Positions 16,171-24,718 of a stretch of 64,000 nt of DNA are shown in pieces. The translations under genes were made by a program, and so were the position numbers. The notes below the pieces were generated by a model that saw only the letters and a list, made by a program, of their open reading frames with translations, had not been told where the DNA came from and did not search any database. Source of the DNA: Mesobacillus jeotgali (GTDB lineage Bacteria > Bacillota > Bacilli > Bacillales > Cytobacillaceae); NCBI RefSeq assembly GCF_002874535.1, contig NZ_CP025025.1, positions 2,217,526 to 2,281,525 on the forward strand, read 5' to 3'. Each line of letters starts with the position of its first letter. Positions within the stretch are counted from its first letter, which is position 1.

Positions 16171-16867
16171 AGCTACTAATTTCTCGTACAAGCCCCTATT
16201 CAGAAGTTATGGAAACCCCACCACAAAATTTTTTATAGGTAACGGAGTTATCTATAAAACGAAAAATCCCTAACCACCCTTCTTTAATTTAGTCCCCTAG
16301 CAAATTTGCAAGGTAATCACATAGTGAGTAAAAGTAATTACGTAAGATTTATCCTCAGTGGCACTGTTACAAAAGGTTTCTCAAAAATCACGTATTTAAT
16401 CTGGACATTAGTCGGGTCCAGGGACATACCCCCCGTCCCCCTGGGGTAGGCTTATGCTATAGGATCAGACCATGCAATGTCTTCCCCTTCCCCGGTTCAA
16501 TAACCTTTCGGTATTCCAGTGTTCTGCCTTCTTTCCTTCACTCATTTTCTATCCTTCATGTTGTCATTCATCATCTTTATTATCGTTTATCGGCTGCGTA
16601 TTATAGTGGCTGTGCTATGGTGGTTCGCCATAGTTCTATCTCCTTCTGATACCTTTACCCTGCCTTTAACCTTTTTTATACCCCTTCTATGGCATATACA
16701 ACTATGTTGTAGTGTGCCTCATAATCTTGTCAGATTTGATTGCTGTAATCGTGAACCCCAATATATCCACAGCCTATAAAGGTACACCTTGCCAGACTAT
16801 AAAAAGCTATCGAAAATACCCGTCTATTAATAGTTAAAATAAACCTTTATATACGTCTAATAAATAA
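16171..16867. other. 700-bp noncoding region of the element, possible origin or recombination region
   Basis: No credible gene. The middle (about 16410-16460) has an unusual C-rich block, ACCCCCCGTCCCCCTGGGG, in otherwise A+T-rich DNA. The right part holds repeated CTTTATA boxes described separately. An 86-codon frame at 16519-16779 is Cys/Phe-rich with no ribosome site and is not supported. The stretch lies directly upstream of the resolvase gene and might contain a replication or transfer origin; I cannot identify one. Confidence 0.4.
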
Positions 16868-16880
16868 TTGACCTTTATAG
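16775..16880. promoter_or_regulatory. Possible res site of the small resolvase
   Basis: TATAAAGGT at 16775, AAGGT-AC-ACCTT at 16779-16790, and ACCTTTATA at 16843 and 16871 give one inverted and two direct copies of the same 9-bp box within about 105 bp upstream of the resolvase gene. Resolvase sites of the Tn3 type are 100-130 bp with repeated half-sites in this position. Confidence 0.4.
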
Positions 16881-16896
16881 AATTACCCGGTATGCT
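16868..16896 (+). promoter_or_regulatory. Sigma-A-type promoter of the resolvase gene
   Basis: TTGACC at 16868-16873 and TATGCT at 16891-16896 with a 17-bp spacer. One of the CTTTATA boxes overlaps the -35 region, so the resolvase may repress itself. Confidence 0.7.
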
Positions 16897-16928
16897 AACG
16901 GTATCCAATAATAAAGGTGGTCTTATTT

Positions 16929-17552
16929 ATGGGAATTAACTTTGCCTATGTCCGAGTCAGTAGTAAGGATCAGAACTTAGATAGACAGCTAGAGTCATTA
17001 AAGCCTTATGTAACGAATGAGAAGTACATATACAGTGATAAAGCAAGTGGAAAGGATATGGACAGAGAAGGCTTTCAGAACCTGTTAAAAGCTATGAGGG
17101 AAGGTGATACCCTTTATGTTAAATCTATTGACCGCCTGGGACGTAATAAAGAACTGATTAAAGGATACCTAGAACACTTTAAACAGGAAGGTATCAGGGT
17201 TAAGATTATAGACCTTCCTACCACTATGCAGGATGTCCCAACAGGTCAAGAATGGGTTTTAGACATGATTAATAACATTATCATTGAGGTTTATACGTCC
17301 ATAGCACAGCAGGAAAGAGAAACCATTCTACAACGCCAAAAAGAAGGTATAACCGCAGCCAAAGCTAAAGGTAAACATCTAGGCAGACCTGCTTTAGGAC
17401 TGCCTAAAGAATGGGATAAGCTATATAAGGAATGGAAAGCTGGAAAGATAACAGCCGTTGCTTTTATGGATAAGGTAGCTATGAAAAAGGCAACGTTCTA
17501 TAAGAAGGTAAAAGAATATGAGGGGTTAAATAATGACACTGACAGACTTTAA
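16929..17552 (+). CDS. Small serine recombinase (resolvase/invertase)
   Basis: 207 residues. The catalytic domain begins INFAYVRVSSKDQNLDRQ with the nucleophile Ser in RVSS; SIDRLGRN supplies the conserved arginine; the long E helix leads to QRQKEGITAAKAKGKHLGRP and a C-terminal helix-turn-helix. This is the plasmid/Tn3 resolvase type that resolves multimers rather than integrating. AAAGGTGG precedes the ATG at 16929. Its presence in an integrated element implies an extrachromosomal circular stage or plasmid ancestry. Confidence 0.9.
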   Translation: MGINFAYVRVSSKDQNLDRQLESLKPYVTNEKYIYSDKASGKDMDREGFQNLLKAMREGDTLYVKSIDRLGRNKELIKGYLEHFKQEGIRVKIIDLPTTMQDVPTGQEWVLDMINNIIIEVYTSIAQQERETILQRQKEGITAAKAKGKHLGRPALGLPKEWDKLYKEWKAGKITAVAFMDKVAMKKATFYKKVKEYEGLNNDTDRL

Positions 17553-17739
17553 CAAAAGCTATGAAGAAATCATTCATTCCAATATCTCCGGCAACAGAAA
17601 AGCAATTAGACTGGCTGACCTTTTAACAGCAATGGAACACACTTTTAAAATCCCTATGCTAAGGAATGATCATTGGGAACAGCAGAACAAGGCTATCATT
17701 TCGCTATATCGTAAAATATCTATCAGTAGGAATTTGTAA
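17533..17739 (+). CDS. Small element protein coupled to the resolvase
   Basis: 68 residues overlapping the resolvase stop by 20 bases; GAGGGG is 6 bases before its ATG. Soluble, mixed charge, probably helical. No family recognised. A terminator follows directly. Confidence 0.55.
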   Translation: MTLTDFNKSYEEIIHSNISGNRKAIRLADLLTAMEHTFKIPMLRNDHWEQQNKAIISLYRKISISRNL

Positions 17740-17741
17740 GA

Positions 17742-17771
17742 GGACGGCATAACGACTGTCCCCTTTTTTTG
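17742..17771 (+). terminator. Terminator after the resolvase operon
   Basis: GGACGG pairs with CTGTCC (one G-U) and is followed by a run of seven T residues. Confidence 0.65.
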
Positions 17772-17935
17772 TTCCTGTTTAACTGCTTGTGCATCGCCGG
17801 CATTGCCTAAGTTGGTACACATACGATAAACCCTTAACTGTTAAGCATTTTTACTTTACACCACAAAAAGTATTTCCTGGAATATGACCAATTCTACACA
17901 GGCAGCCACTAAAAAAGCACCCTGAATAGGATCAC

Positions 17936-18559
17936 TTAATATTGGTCATATTTTATATTTTCATTATAGATATCTAGATTCATGATGCCATAAGAAATTT
18001 CCTTTCCATCATACTTCATGTTACATTCCTCTAACAATTCGTTACACTCTTTAACTATAGTTTGGACAATTAGACTTATTAGTCTTAATTCTTCTTCCTG
18101 AAAGTGGTCTTGAAAAGGACTTTCTTTCAGATAGTTTGAGTGAACGTATCTATAGCCAACAGCAAGCTTTAATAATCTTTGAGAAGCAAACTCACTCTTT
18201 TCAAATATTAAGTCTATAATTCCCTCTTTATTAAATGAAGTTATGGCATTCTTTATTTCTTCTTCCGTTATTCTTCCATTCTTTATTACTGTTTTACTCA
18301 TATGTAACTCCAAAAAAGGGTAATCCCAAATATTAAAGTCTAATGTATGATACTTCTTTTTAAAGTATCGTATGTATTCTGATTGAACCGCAATACTGTA
18401 AATATGAAGATACAATTCTTTTAACTGTTCATAGTTATGTTTTCTTTTAAATTCTTTCTTATCTTTCCTATTCGCTAATACAGGAGTCAAAAAAGCGACT
18501 GACAGTGTAAACATACCACCAATTATTGCTACTAAAATTAATTGGGTTTCTTTTGACAT
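17936..18559 (-). CDS. Single-pass membrane protein, unknown (element cargo)
   Basis: 207 residues: one N-terminal membrane helix (about 7-29), a basic juxtamembrane stretch (ANRKDKKEFKRKH), then about 170 residues of helical cytoplasmic domain. The start follows GGGGGAAATGTC-type purine-rich sequence. Architecture resembles the plus-strand gene at 20522-21127 (short N-terminal anchor plus a soluble helical domain) but I see no clear sequence similarity. No family recognised. Carriage on an element with a restriction system makes a defence role possible; this is inference. Confidence 0.65.
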   Translation of the reverse strand: MSKETQLILVAIIGGMFTLSVAFLTPVLANRKDKKEFKRKHNYEQLKELYLHIYSIAVQSEYIRYFKKKYHTLDFNIWDYPFLELHMSKTVIKNGRITEEEIKNAITSFNKEGIIDLIFEKSEFASQRLLKLAVGYRYVHSNYLKESPFQDHFQEEELRLISLIVQTIVKECNELLEECNMKYDGKEISYGIMNLDIYNENIKYDQY

Positions 18560-18682
18560 TTCCCCCTCCCCTTCCTAGTACCAAATTATAACATACCTTT
18601 AGCTGTGTTTTTTATGAGAAATATAAAAAGATGCCAAATTTAGTTTACGAGTTCCCTAATAAGATGAATGTAAAAAATATTT

Positions 18683-18716
18683 AAGGCTACTTAACTTGCA
18701 ATAGTTAGGCAGCCTT
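18683..18716 (-). terminator. Terminator downstream of the first Rep-like module
   Basis: AAGGCT and AGCCTT ends with an inner TAAC/GTTA pairing form an imperfect stem. On the minus strand T-rich sequence follows, so transcription from the Rep-like gene would cross the iterons and stop here. Confidence 0.55.
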
Positions 18717-18828
18717 TTATTAACCTTATTTAAACTCACTAAACTCCTTATACCTATTTACTTTATATACTATATGATAGTATCTTACTTAGTTATTTCT
18801 ATTAGGGAATATGAGATTATAAGTCTTA

Positions 18829-18874
18829 TTAATTAAGTCTGTTTAATTAAGTCTGTTTAACTAAGTCTGTTTAA
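18829..18874. repeat. 14-bp iterons, module 1
   Basis: Three consecutive direct repeats of TTTAATTAAGTCTG with a strict 14-bp period (third copy C for T at one position). The interval to 19022 also has three TAGAAC-containing repeats. Iterons of this kind beside a Rep gene usually mark a plasmid origin. The same core with the same period recurs at 25612-25636 beside the second Rep-like gene. Confidence 0.7.
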
Positions 18875-19022
18875 CGTACTGTTTTAGAACCTTCTCAAGT
18901 TCAATTATAGAACCTCTTTAAGTTCTAAAATAGAACACATTAAATTATGTGTGATCACTAAATCAGTGATTTCCTACTCCCACAAGGCTTTCATTATCTT
19001 TATAATCACACATGTCTGTTAT

Positions 19023-19538
19023 TTAGTCTAAAACGGAATCATCTGCTTTAGGTAGAATCTGCGGTGCTGAAATGCCTTGTTCTTCATCTTCAGTATTCCT
19101 GTGTGTTAATAACCTTTCCTTATCTTTTAGTGCGGCCTTTAACTTTTCTTCCTTACGGTTCATAAACTCCTGTAACTTATCTGGCAGACATTCATAAAGT
19201 TCCTGTTGTTCCAGCGGCTTGAAGACAATATATGCGTTATTATCCCGACCTTTTTGTTTTATCCTTTTTATTAACCCTACTTCTTCCAAGTTATCAAGTG
19301 CCTTGTCAATAGTCCCCTTACCACCTATTCCAGTTGAAAGCATTAATTGTGCTATCGTCGGATAGGCATAGCCATAGTCAGGGTTATAGTATTTCAACAA
19401 ACGAACGTATACAACAAATCCATTTTTAGTAATCAACCCTAATTCTAGGTAATTAAATAACTCCATTGGAACTTGTTCGTAGTTACCCGTTAAATTTCCC
19501 TTACAAATAATCTCACTGCTTTTTACTCCTATCATCAT
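19023..19538 (-). CDS. Winged-helix Rep-like protein 1
   Basis: 171 residues. Residues about 30-105 form a winged helix of the HTH_36 type found in plasmid replication initiators (AYPTIAQLMLSTGIGGKGTIDKALDNLEEVGLI). The C-terminal third is charged and coiled. A paralogue with the same layout lies at 25770-26375; both share the phrases EQVP and YAYPTI, have 14-bp iterons downstream and a 41-bp motif upstream. Initiation of element replication, or control of it, is the likeliest role but is inferred from family and context. The start chosen lies after AGCGAGGGAATATG. Confidence 0.65.
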   Translation of the reverse strand: MMIGVKSSEIICKGNLTGNYEQVPMELFNYLELGLITKNGFVVYVRLLKYYNPDYGYAYPTIAQLMLSTGIGGKGTIDKALDNLEEVGLIKRIKQKGRDNNAYIVFKPLEQQELYECLPDKLQEFMNRKEEKLKAALKDKERLLTHRNTEDEEQGISAPQILPKADDSVLD

Positions 19539-19582
19539 ATTCCCTCGCTTATATGTTTGTTTTAAAGTTCTGAAACTGAACT

Positions 19583-19623
19583 CCTCAGGAAAGGACTTGC
19601 AGTAAGGTAATGGATTAGGACAT
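19583..19623 (-). repeat. 41-bp element motif, copy B
   Basis: Minus strand: ATGTCCTAATCC, 10 variable bases, then TGCAAGTCCTTTCCTGAGG. It ends 44 bases upstream of the Rep-like 1 start. Confidence 0.75.
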
Positions 19624-19630
19624 AGGAAAT

Positions 19631-19665
19631 AAAAAAGGCTGTTTGGATATTATCCAGACAGCCTT
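19631..19665 (-). terminator. Terminator
   Basis: On the minus strand AAGGCTGT and ACAGCCTT enclose an inner TGGATA/TATCCA stem, followed by TTTTTT. It ends the 19683-20057 gene just before the 41-bp motif. Confidence 0.8.
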
Positions 19666-19682
19666 CTATTAGAGTCCTTTAT

Positions 19683-20057
19683 TTAGTTAAGTTTTAATTC
19701 ATCTATCTTCTTCTCAAGTTCATCAATTTCTTCTTCGATCCTGAAAAGTTCACCCTCAACTCTCATTAAATCGTCCAAAGTTCTTTCTTTATTTAGAATT
19801 ACCTCAACCAGTTCATCTGCCGTCTCTTGAAAGGATAGAACTTTTACACATAGGTCAATTAGTGAAATGTTATTCGAAGAATTAGAAAGAAGATTAATTT
19901 CCTCTTCCATTATAGATAAACCTCCACGTAAACACATTACATCATCTTCCAATCTGCTTTCCCACATATACAATGGATTCTTCTTAATTTTTTCTTCAAG
20001 CATCATTTGTCCCTTCTCCCACATTTCCTTTGTAATAATTAATGTCATTTCATTCAT
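19683..20057 (-). CDS. Coiled-coil element protein, unknown
   Basis: 124 residues from the ATG at 20057, which has AAGGAG 9 bases upstream; an in-frame ATG at 20150 has no clear site. Strongly acidic and helical, ending in a heptad-like coiled coil (about 85-124). Two 41-bp motifs (20232 and 20329) lie upstream. No family recognised. Confidence 0.55.
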   Translation of the reverse strand: MNEMTLIITKEMWEKGQMMLEEKIKKNPLYMWESRLEDDVMCLRGGLSIMEEEINLLSNSSNNISLIDLCVKVLSFQETADELVEVILNKERTLDDLMRVEGELFRIEEEIDELEKKIDELKLN

Positions 20058-20231
20058 GTTATTAATCTCCTTGTTTTTTTGATTTTTTATATTATTTGCT
20101 TGTTCCTTTAGTTCTCCATGATGTTTCATTAGTTCATCTTTCCTTTCCATTCTGTTATCTATTTTTTTGATTAATCGTATTCCAGTTTAGTTTTGGGTTA
20201 TTTCAGTCCCCCTTTGTTGGTTCATTTCTTC

Positions 20232-20272
20232 CCTCACCATGTAACTTGCAGTCATGACTAAAAACAGGACAT
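20232..20272 (-). repeat. 41-bp element motif, copy E (most diverged)
   Basis: Minus strand: ATGTCCTGTT, then TGCAAGTTACATGGTGAGG at the same 41-bp spacing. The 20058-20521 gap holds this copy, copy C and otherwise nothing coding that I can support. Confidence 0.55.
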
Positions 20273-20328
20273 TAGATTTTATTTTTATTTACTTTATCAC
20301 TCACCCACTTTTAATCTAGTCGCCTGCC

Positions 20329-20369
20329 TCTCAGGTAATGACTTGCAGCATGGGAACATATTAGGACAA
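20329..20369 (-). repeat. 41-bp element motif, copy C
   Basis: Minus strand: TTGTCCTAATAT, 10 variable bases, TGCAAGTCATTACCTGAGA. Confidence 0.65.
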
Positions 20370-20521
20370 AATAAAATATTCGTACCAAGCAAATCATAAA
20401 TGCTTCCATCTCTATTAGGTATCAGATTAATCTTGGCATCTTTACTTACTATCTAAATAATATAAATTGTTAACGTCGAGATGGTATAATAAGGATAAAT
20501 AGTCATTTTGGAGGTATAAAA

Positions 20522-21127
20522 TTGGAGATATTAATCGCAGTATTGCAACTAATACTACTTGCTGGCTTATGGCTTTTATTTTCTTATTTTAAAAAGTTAC
20601 CGGACCAAATTCATGCTATTCATTTAAAATCCTTTGAATTTGACCTTAATAAACAGTTAGAAGAATTTAAGAATCAACTAACCACAGATTTAGAAATAAT
20701 GAAAATTAATGAAACCCAACTACACGTACTTAAGACCGAAGAATTTGATAGATTTATTGATAGTTGGATCAATGCCGCGTCATTTTCCACTGATAATAAC
20801 AACAGGAAATCAAAACAAAAACCAAAAGAACCTTTCGACAAAAAAGAGATGATGAAACTAGCTAATAAAGTGTTTTTATATGCATCTGATGAAACTGTAA
20901 AAAAGTTTCTTGCCTTCAAAACATACAAAGCAAATAACGATACCGATACAAATAATCTTGAACCTTTATATCTCTTAGCAGATATTATATTGTCGATGAG
21001 AAAAGATGCAGGTTATTCACAAACAAATTGTACTGTTGAAGATTACCTTTCCATGACAATAAATGATTTTGAAGAATTCAAACAAAAGCAGGCTAATAAT
21101 CCAATTAATGTGTTATCAAAAAATTAA
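20522..21127 (+). CDS. Single-pass membrane protein, unknown (element cargo)
   Basis: 201 residues starting with TTG, with TTTTGGAGGT 7 bases upstream. One N-terminal membrane helix (about 2-22) is followed by a soluble helical domain with a short coiled coil (about 40-62) and a Lys/Asn-rich linker. No motif or family recognised. It is transcribed alone on the plus strand between element modules, a typical position for cargo. Layout resembles the protein at 17936-18559. Confidence 0.65.
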   Translation: MEILIAVLQLILLAGLWLLFSYFKKLPDQIHAIHLKSFEFDLNKQLEEFKNQLTTDLEIMKINETQLHVLKTEEFDRFIDSWINAASFSTDNNNRKSKQKPKEPFDKKEMMKLANKVFLYASDETVKKFLAFKTYKANNDTDTNNLEPLYLLADIILSMRKDAGYSQTNCTVEDYLSMTINDFEEFKQKQANNPINVLSKN

Positions 21128-21177
21128 GTGAAACATAGGGGGACAGCTATCCTCCCCCTAAAATACCTTTCTATCTC

Positions 21178-21369
21178 CTAAATCATCTTAGCAAAAATGA
21201 ATCTAATCAATATGAAGCCTATAGTCATTAACACTTGTTGTAATATGGATAGCTTCCATCTTCCCTTCTTTTCTTTTATATCCCCCATCCTTTTTAGTTT
21301 GAAGTACCCTTCACTACCTACCTTGTATTTCATTTCTATCATGCCTACTTTATCTTTTTTTCTAGTCAA
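21178..21369 (-). CDS. Small basic membrane protein, unknown
   Basis: 63 residues starting with TTG at 21369, with AAAGGGGG 7 bases upstream. The first 40 residues are very basic; residues about 43-61 form one membrane helix. Not recognised. An upstream extension to 21417 is possible but lacks a ribosome site. Confidence 0.45.
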   Translation of the reverse strand: MTRKKDKVGMIEMKYKVGSEGYFKLKRMGDIKEKKGRWKLSILQQVLMTIGFILIRFIFAKMI

Positions 21370-21599
21370 GTATCTTCCCCCTTTAACTTTCCTTATCTTA
21401 AGTGTTGGGATAAGCACCCTGGACGGTCACTTCATACGTATTGATTACGTAAATTACTATTGTCCCGGAATAGGGGGTGGATTAATGTTTTTTAAAATAT
21501 AAAAGTCTGTCTAAAGAGTTTGGTGAGTTTGATTTTAGTGTTTGATTCTAATAGGTGATATGCTGCCTAAGTGTAGTTAAAGGGGGAACAGAAATTTAA

Positions 21600-21623
21600 A
21601 AACCACCTATAAAATAGGTGGTT
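21600..21623 (-). terminator. Terminator of the methyltransferase gene
   Basis: AACCACCTAT and ATAGGTGGTT form a 10-bp stem with a 4-nt loop; on the minus strand a T run follows. Confidence 0.8.
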
Positions 21624-21638
21624 TACCGTTTTCAAGAA

Positions 21639-22946
21639 CTATTGAGTTATAGCTTTCTCCTGGGTAGGTAAATATTCTTCAAAGAACTTTTGGTTGTTCA
21701 TTAATAAATCATAAATTACTTCTTCCACCACAGGAACGGAAACTGAATTTCCGAATTGCTTATAAGCAAATTGATCCTCCGGATGGCAAATAAAATCATC
21801 AGGAAATCCTTGTAGCCTGGCACATTCTCTTGGAGTTATCCTTCTCGGCACATTATCTTGGACTATACCTAACCTATGACAATCAGATGAAGTCAAAGTG
21901 ATTGAAATACTGTCGGGGTCTAGGAACTTAAATACTTCAAAGGACATATTACCTGCAACTGGGTTATAGGTCTTGTTGCTATCCTCACTAAGATATCCTT
22001 TTTTCAGTAAAGATGCCACAATCTCATCAATGTTAGGATTGTCGAAGAATGTCTTAATTTGTTCTATTGACAACCTTTTTCCATCCTGATGAGTACCAAA
22101 AATTTTCTTGCGTCTATTTGCAATTAAGGCATTCATAAAGTCTATTTCTTCAGGAGTACAGTCCCCTTTTAAACCAAGTTCCCACGAATGAATTGAATTA
22201 CCACCACGGTAATCAATAAGCCGAACACCATGAAGCTTTTCAAAGTCGTTTCCAACAACTTTAGATAACATATCGGTGAAGCTATTCGAACAGATGTATT
22301 TCTGAGTGCTTTCATTGTTATCTTCTAAGATATCTTTTACTGTTGGATTAGTTACATTATCAAATAATGAAAGTTGCTGTTTTTTATATTGATGTGAATC
22401 AGATGATCCAAAGTCACTTTGTAAAGTTAATTCAGGTTCCTCACCTAGTAATCCTACAATATATATTCTTACCCTGTTCTGAGGGACACCAAAATTACTG
22501 CTATTTAAAATCAAGTATTTAACCCTGTAATTAAGTTTTTCTAAATTTTCTATTATAGTTTTTAGAGTTCTCCCTTTATCATGTGAAACCAAACCTCGAA
22601 CATTTTCTAATAGAAATCCTTTTGGTCTATATTTCTCCAATATTCTTTCGATTTCAAAAAAAAGTGTCCCCCTTGTATCTCCAAAACCCTTTTGTTTACC
22701 AGCGTATGAAAATGGCTGGCAAGGGAATCCAGCTAAAAGGAAATCAAATTCATCAATCTCATGGATTTCATGAATATCTCCGCTAGGAGTTTCACCAAAG
22801 TTAATTTTATAGGTTTCGGCAGCCTTTGAATCAATCTCGCTAGATAGTACACATTTCGTTTCTATTCCAAATGTTTGCATAGCCTTTTCAAATCCAAGCC
22901 TAATACCACCTATCCCTGCAAACAAATCAATAAATTTAATTTCCAC
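21639..22946 (-). CDS. DNA (cytosine-5) methyltransferase
   Basis: 435 residues with the ordered m5C motifs: I FIDLFAGIGGIRLGFE (about 5-20), IV GFPCQPFS with the catalytic Cys76, VI ENVRG, VIII QNRVRIYIVG, and X YKQFGNSVSVPVV near the end, with the target-recognition region (about 185-345) between VIII and IX. The start is placed at the GTG (22946) because GAAGGA lies 9 bases upstream; ATG 22952 is only 3-4 bases from that site. It is 95 bases downstream of a putative restriction enzyme in the same direction, so the pair forms a type II restriction-modification system. Recognition sequence unknown. Confidence 0.9.
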   Translation of the reverse strand: MEIKFIDLFAGIGGIRLGFEKAMQTFGIETKCVLSSEIDSKAAETYKINFGETPSGDIHEIHEIDEFDFLLAGFPCQPFSYAGKQKGFGDTRGTLFFEIERILEKYRPKGFLLENVRGLVSHDKGRTLKTIIENLEKLNYRVKYLILNSSNFGVPQNRVRIYIVGLLGEEPELTLQSDFGSSDSHQYKKQQLSLFDNVTNPTVKDILEDNNESTQKYICSNSFTDMLSKVVGNDFEKLHGVRLIDYRGGNSIHSWELGLKGDCTPEEIDFMNALIANRRKKIFGTHQDGKRLSIEQIKTFFDNPNIDEIVASLLKKGYLSEDSNKTYNPVAGNMSFEVFKFLDPDSISITLTSSDCHRLGIVQDNVPRRITPRECARLQGFPDDFICHPEDQFAYKQFGNSVSVPVVEEVIYDLLMNNQKFFEEYLPTQEKAITQ

Positions 22947-23041
22947 TATCATCAATCCTTCTTTGTTGTTTCTCTGATCCATTCATATAACTTTATTATA
23001 AACGATGCACTGCCAGAAGAAGAATCAACAATATTTTCCCT

Positions 23042-24085
23042 TCATGGTAGTTTAGCCTTTATAAACTCAATGAGTACATTAAGTTCTGAATCCGTATACG
23101 CTACAGTACATTGGCTGTTCTCACAAATAGTAGAGATTGCACTTTTTCTTTGAAAGTTACCCGCACCATCAATGATATATGCTATAAAGTTTCCTGATTC
23201 TGTAACCATATCGTATCTATTTTTTGCTTGTCCAGCTTTTCTTTCGATAGTACTATTCGTTGTAACTTGAAAACTGATTTCTATAGCCACATGTCTACCA
23301 TTGTAAGATACGACAATATCAAAAGTAGTCTCCGTACGTCCATCATTATGAGTTACACCCGGTATGTGTCCGTTACTTCTAATTCCATAACCAGGCAACC
23401 TAGTTCTCAGGTATTCCATTACATACTGTTGTGCCACTTGACCTAAGGTGTTTGCTTCTGCACCACCTGTTATCCTGCTTACAAATATATACCTTTGCTT
23501 GATAAACTTCTCTAATTCTGATGGTAATCCGATTAAATTTCCAATTACACACTTATTTAAAACATGGGATATTTTCTCTAGAACGGCATTTGAACCATAT
23601 AATAATAACATTATCACATCTTTAGTTAAATCATTTAATTCTACTTCATGTTGAAGTCCTTTTCCATCAATCTTAAGATGTTTATTACCTAATGATTGGA
23701 TAGGCAAATTCTGAAAAAAATAGGTGTGTTCGGTTTCATTCATATAGAAATCCAAATAGTATTTACCGTTTTCTTGGTCTTTAGGAAATAAGCCATCAAA
23801 ACTTTTGTTTAATCTTTGTAGCTTTTCTCCACCAAAATCAGCTAAGACGATAAGGTGCTTCAAAAATAAGTTGGCTGGAAAATCAGAGGCTTGGATAAGG
23901 TCAAAAACCTTTAATGGATTATGAACGCTTTTACCACACAATTTTAATATTGAAATAAAATCATCTTGAGTCCTTACTAATAAAGGTATAATACTACTTT
24001 CAGATTCTAGCGACACTAAGTTTTGCGGCCACCAATTCGCCGCAACTGCTTGTAATTCATCTACCGATCTTTGATAATCCCTCAT
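23042..24085 (-). CDS. Putative type II restriction endonuclease
   Basis: 347 residues from the ATG at 24085 (AGAAGGGTG upstream). Near the C-terminus a PD-(D/E)xK-like core is visible: FDIVVSYNGRHVAIEISFQV with D256 and E269 and Gln/Lys residues following, the usual spacing between the metal-binding Asp and Glu. The first 240 residues are not recognised. Directly upstream of an m5C methyltransferase on the same strand, it is most simply the cognate nuclease. The catalytic lysine is not certain, so the assignment depends largely on context. Confidence 0.72.
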   Translation of the reverse strand: MRDYQRSVDELQAVAANWWPQNLVSLESESSIIPLLVRTQDDFISILKLCGKSVHNPLKVFDLIQASDFPANLFLKHLIVLADFGGEKLQRLNKSFDGLFPKDQENGKYYLDFYMNETEHTYFFQNLPIQSLGNKHLKIDGKGLQHEVELNDLTKDVIMLLLYGSNAVLEKISHVLNKCVIGNLIGLPSELEKFIKQRYIFVSRITGGAEANTLGQVAQQYVMEYLRTRLPGYGIRSNGHIPGVTHNDGRTETTFDIVVSYNGRHVAIEISFQVTTNSTIERKAGQAKNRYDMVTESGNFIAYIIDGAGNFQRKSAISTICENSQCTVAYTDSELNVLIEFIKAKLP

Positions 24086-24260
24086 ACTTTTCACCCTTCT
24101 TCTGCAACATGTTATTACTAATTTTACCATAAAACTAGAATCGAGAATTGATATATCTAAAAGAATCGTAAAACCTATTAATAATTTCTTACATTTTAGT
24201 ACCGGACGAAATTCCAGCTTTATATTATATTAGATTTAAGTGATAAGAAAGGGGAATAGA

Positions 24261-24512
24261 ATGGTGTATTTGAACAATAATTATGAAAGAAAAGCAGAGA
24301 TTGTTCAGGAAGCATTAAAATTCTTAAGCCTGCCATTTGCACTCGTTGTTGCCGACATTAGAATCATTTTAGAAAGCGAAAAAGATACCAGTACACTTGA
24401 AGGCACGATAAGTGTTGCGTTAAGTAAGTTAGCTGAGGGAAACATAAAAAAGCCAGAACAATTGTACTTCATATTTCTTACCGAGTATTACCGATCCTTA
24501 TCAACAAAATAA
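24261..24512 (+). CDS. Small hypothetical protein divergent from the restriction gene
   Basis: 83 residues; AGAAAGGGGAA precedes the ATG at 24261. Probably an all-helical soluble protein. It is divergent from the restriction enzyme gene with 175 bp between starts, a position where a controller gene may occur, but I see no helix-turn-helix. Followed by a terminator. Confidence 0.55.
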   Translation: MVYLNNNYERKAEIVQEALKFLSLPFALVVADIRIILESEKDTSTLEGTISVALSKLAEGNIKKPEQLYFIFLTEYYRSLSTK

Positions 24513-24523
24513 TGTCTATGAAT

Positions 24524-24552
24524 TCCACCTGTTATCTAAATAGGTGGATTTT
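24524..24552 (+). terminator. Terminator
   Basis: TCCACCT and AGGTGGA form a 7-bp stem with TTTTC following. Confidence 0.65.
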
Positions 24553-24693
24553 CACAGTGAAAGATTAGGAAATATAGAAGAACTGGATTGTTATATTACC
24601 TGGTATAAGACTGCGAAATACTTTAAATTCCTGAAAAGACTCCGCTTCCTATACCTTATATCACTCCAATTTCTGTAAAATATCTTATCAATT

Positions 24694-24718
24694 AAAAAAA
24701 GCACCTACATTGGTGCTT
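24694..24718 (-). terminator. Terminator of the two-helix membrane protein gene
   Basis: AAGCACC-tacatt-GGTGCTT; on the minus strand seven T residues follow. Confidence 0.8.

Noticed and set aside
16410..16460. C-rich block as a nick site or oriT
   Set aside because: No relaxase gene is present and no inverted repeat with a recognisable nick consensus borders it; kept only as an unexplained noncoding region.
16519..16779. 86-codon hydrophobic, Cys-rich reading frame in the element
   Set aside because: No ribosome site, no neighbour coupling, and the sequence is T/C-rich in a way that makes hydrophobic frames by chance.
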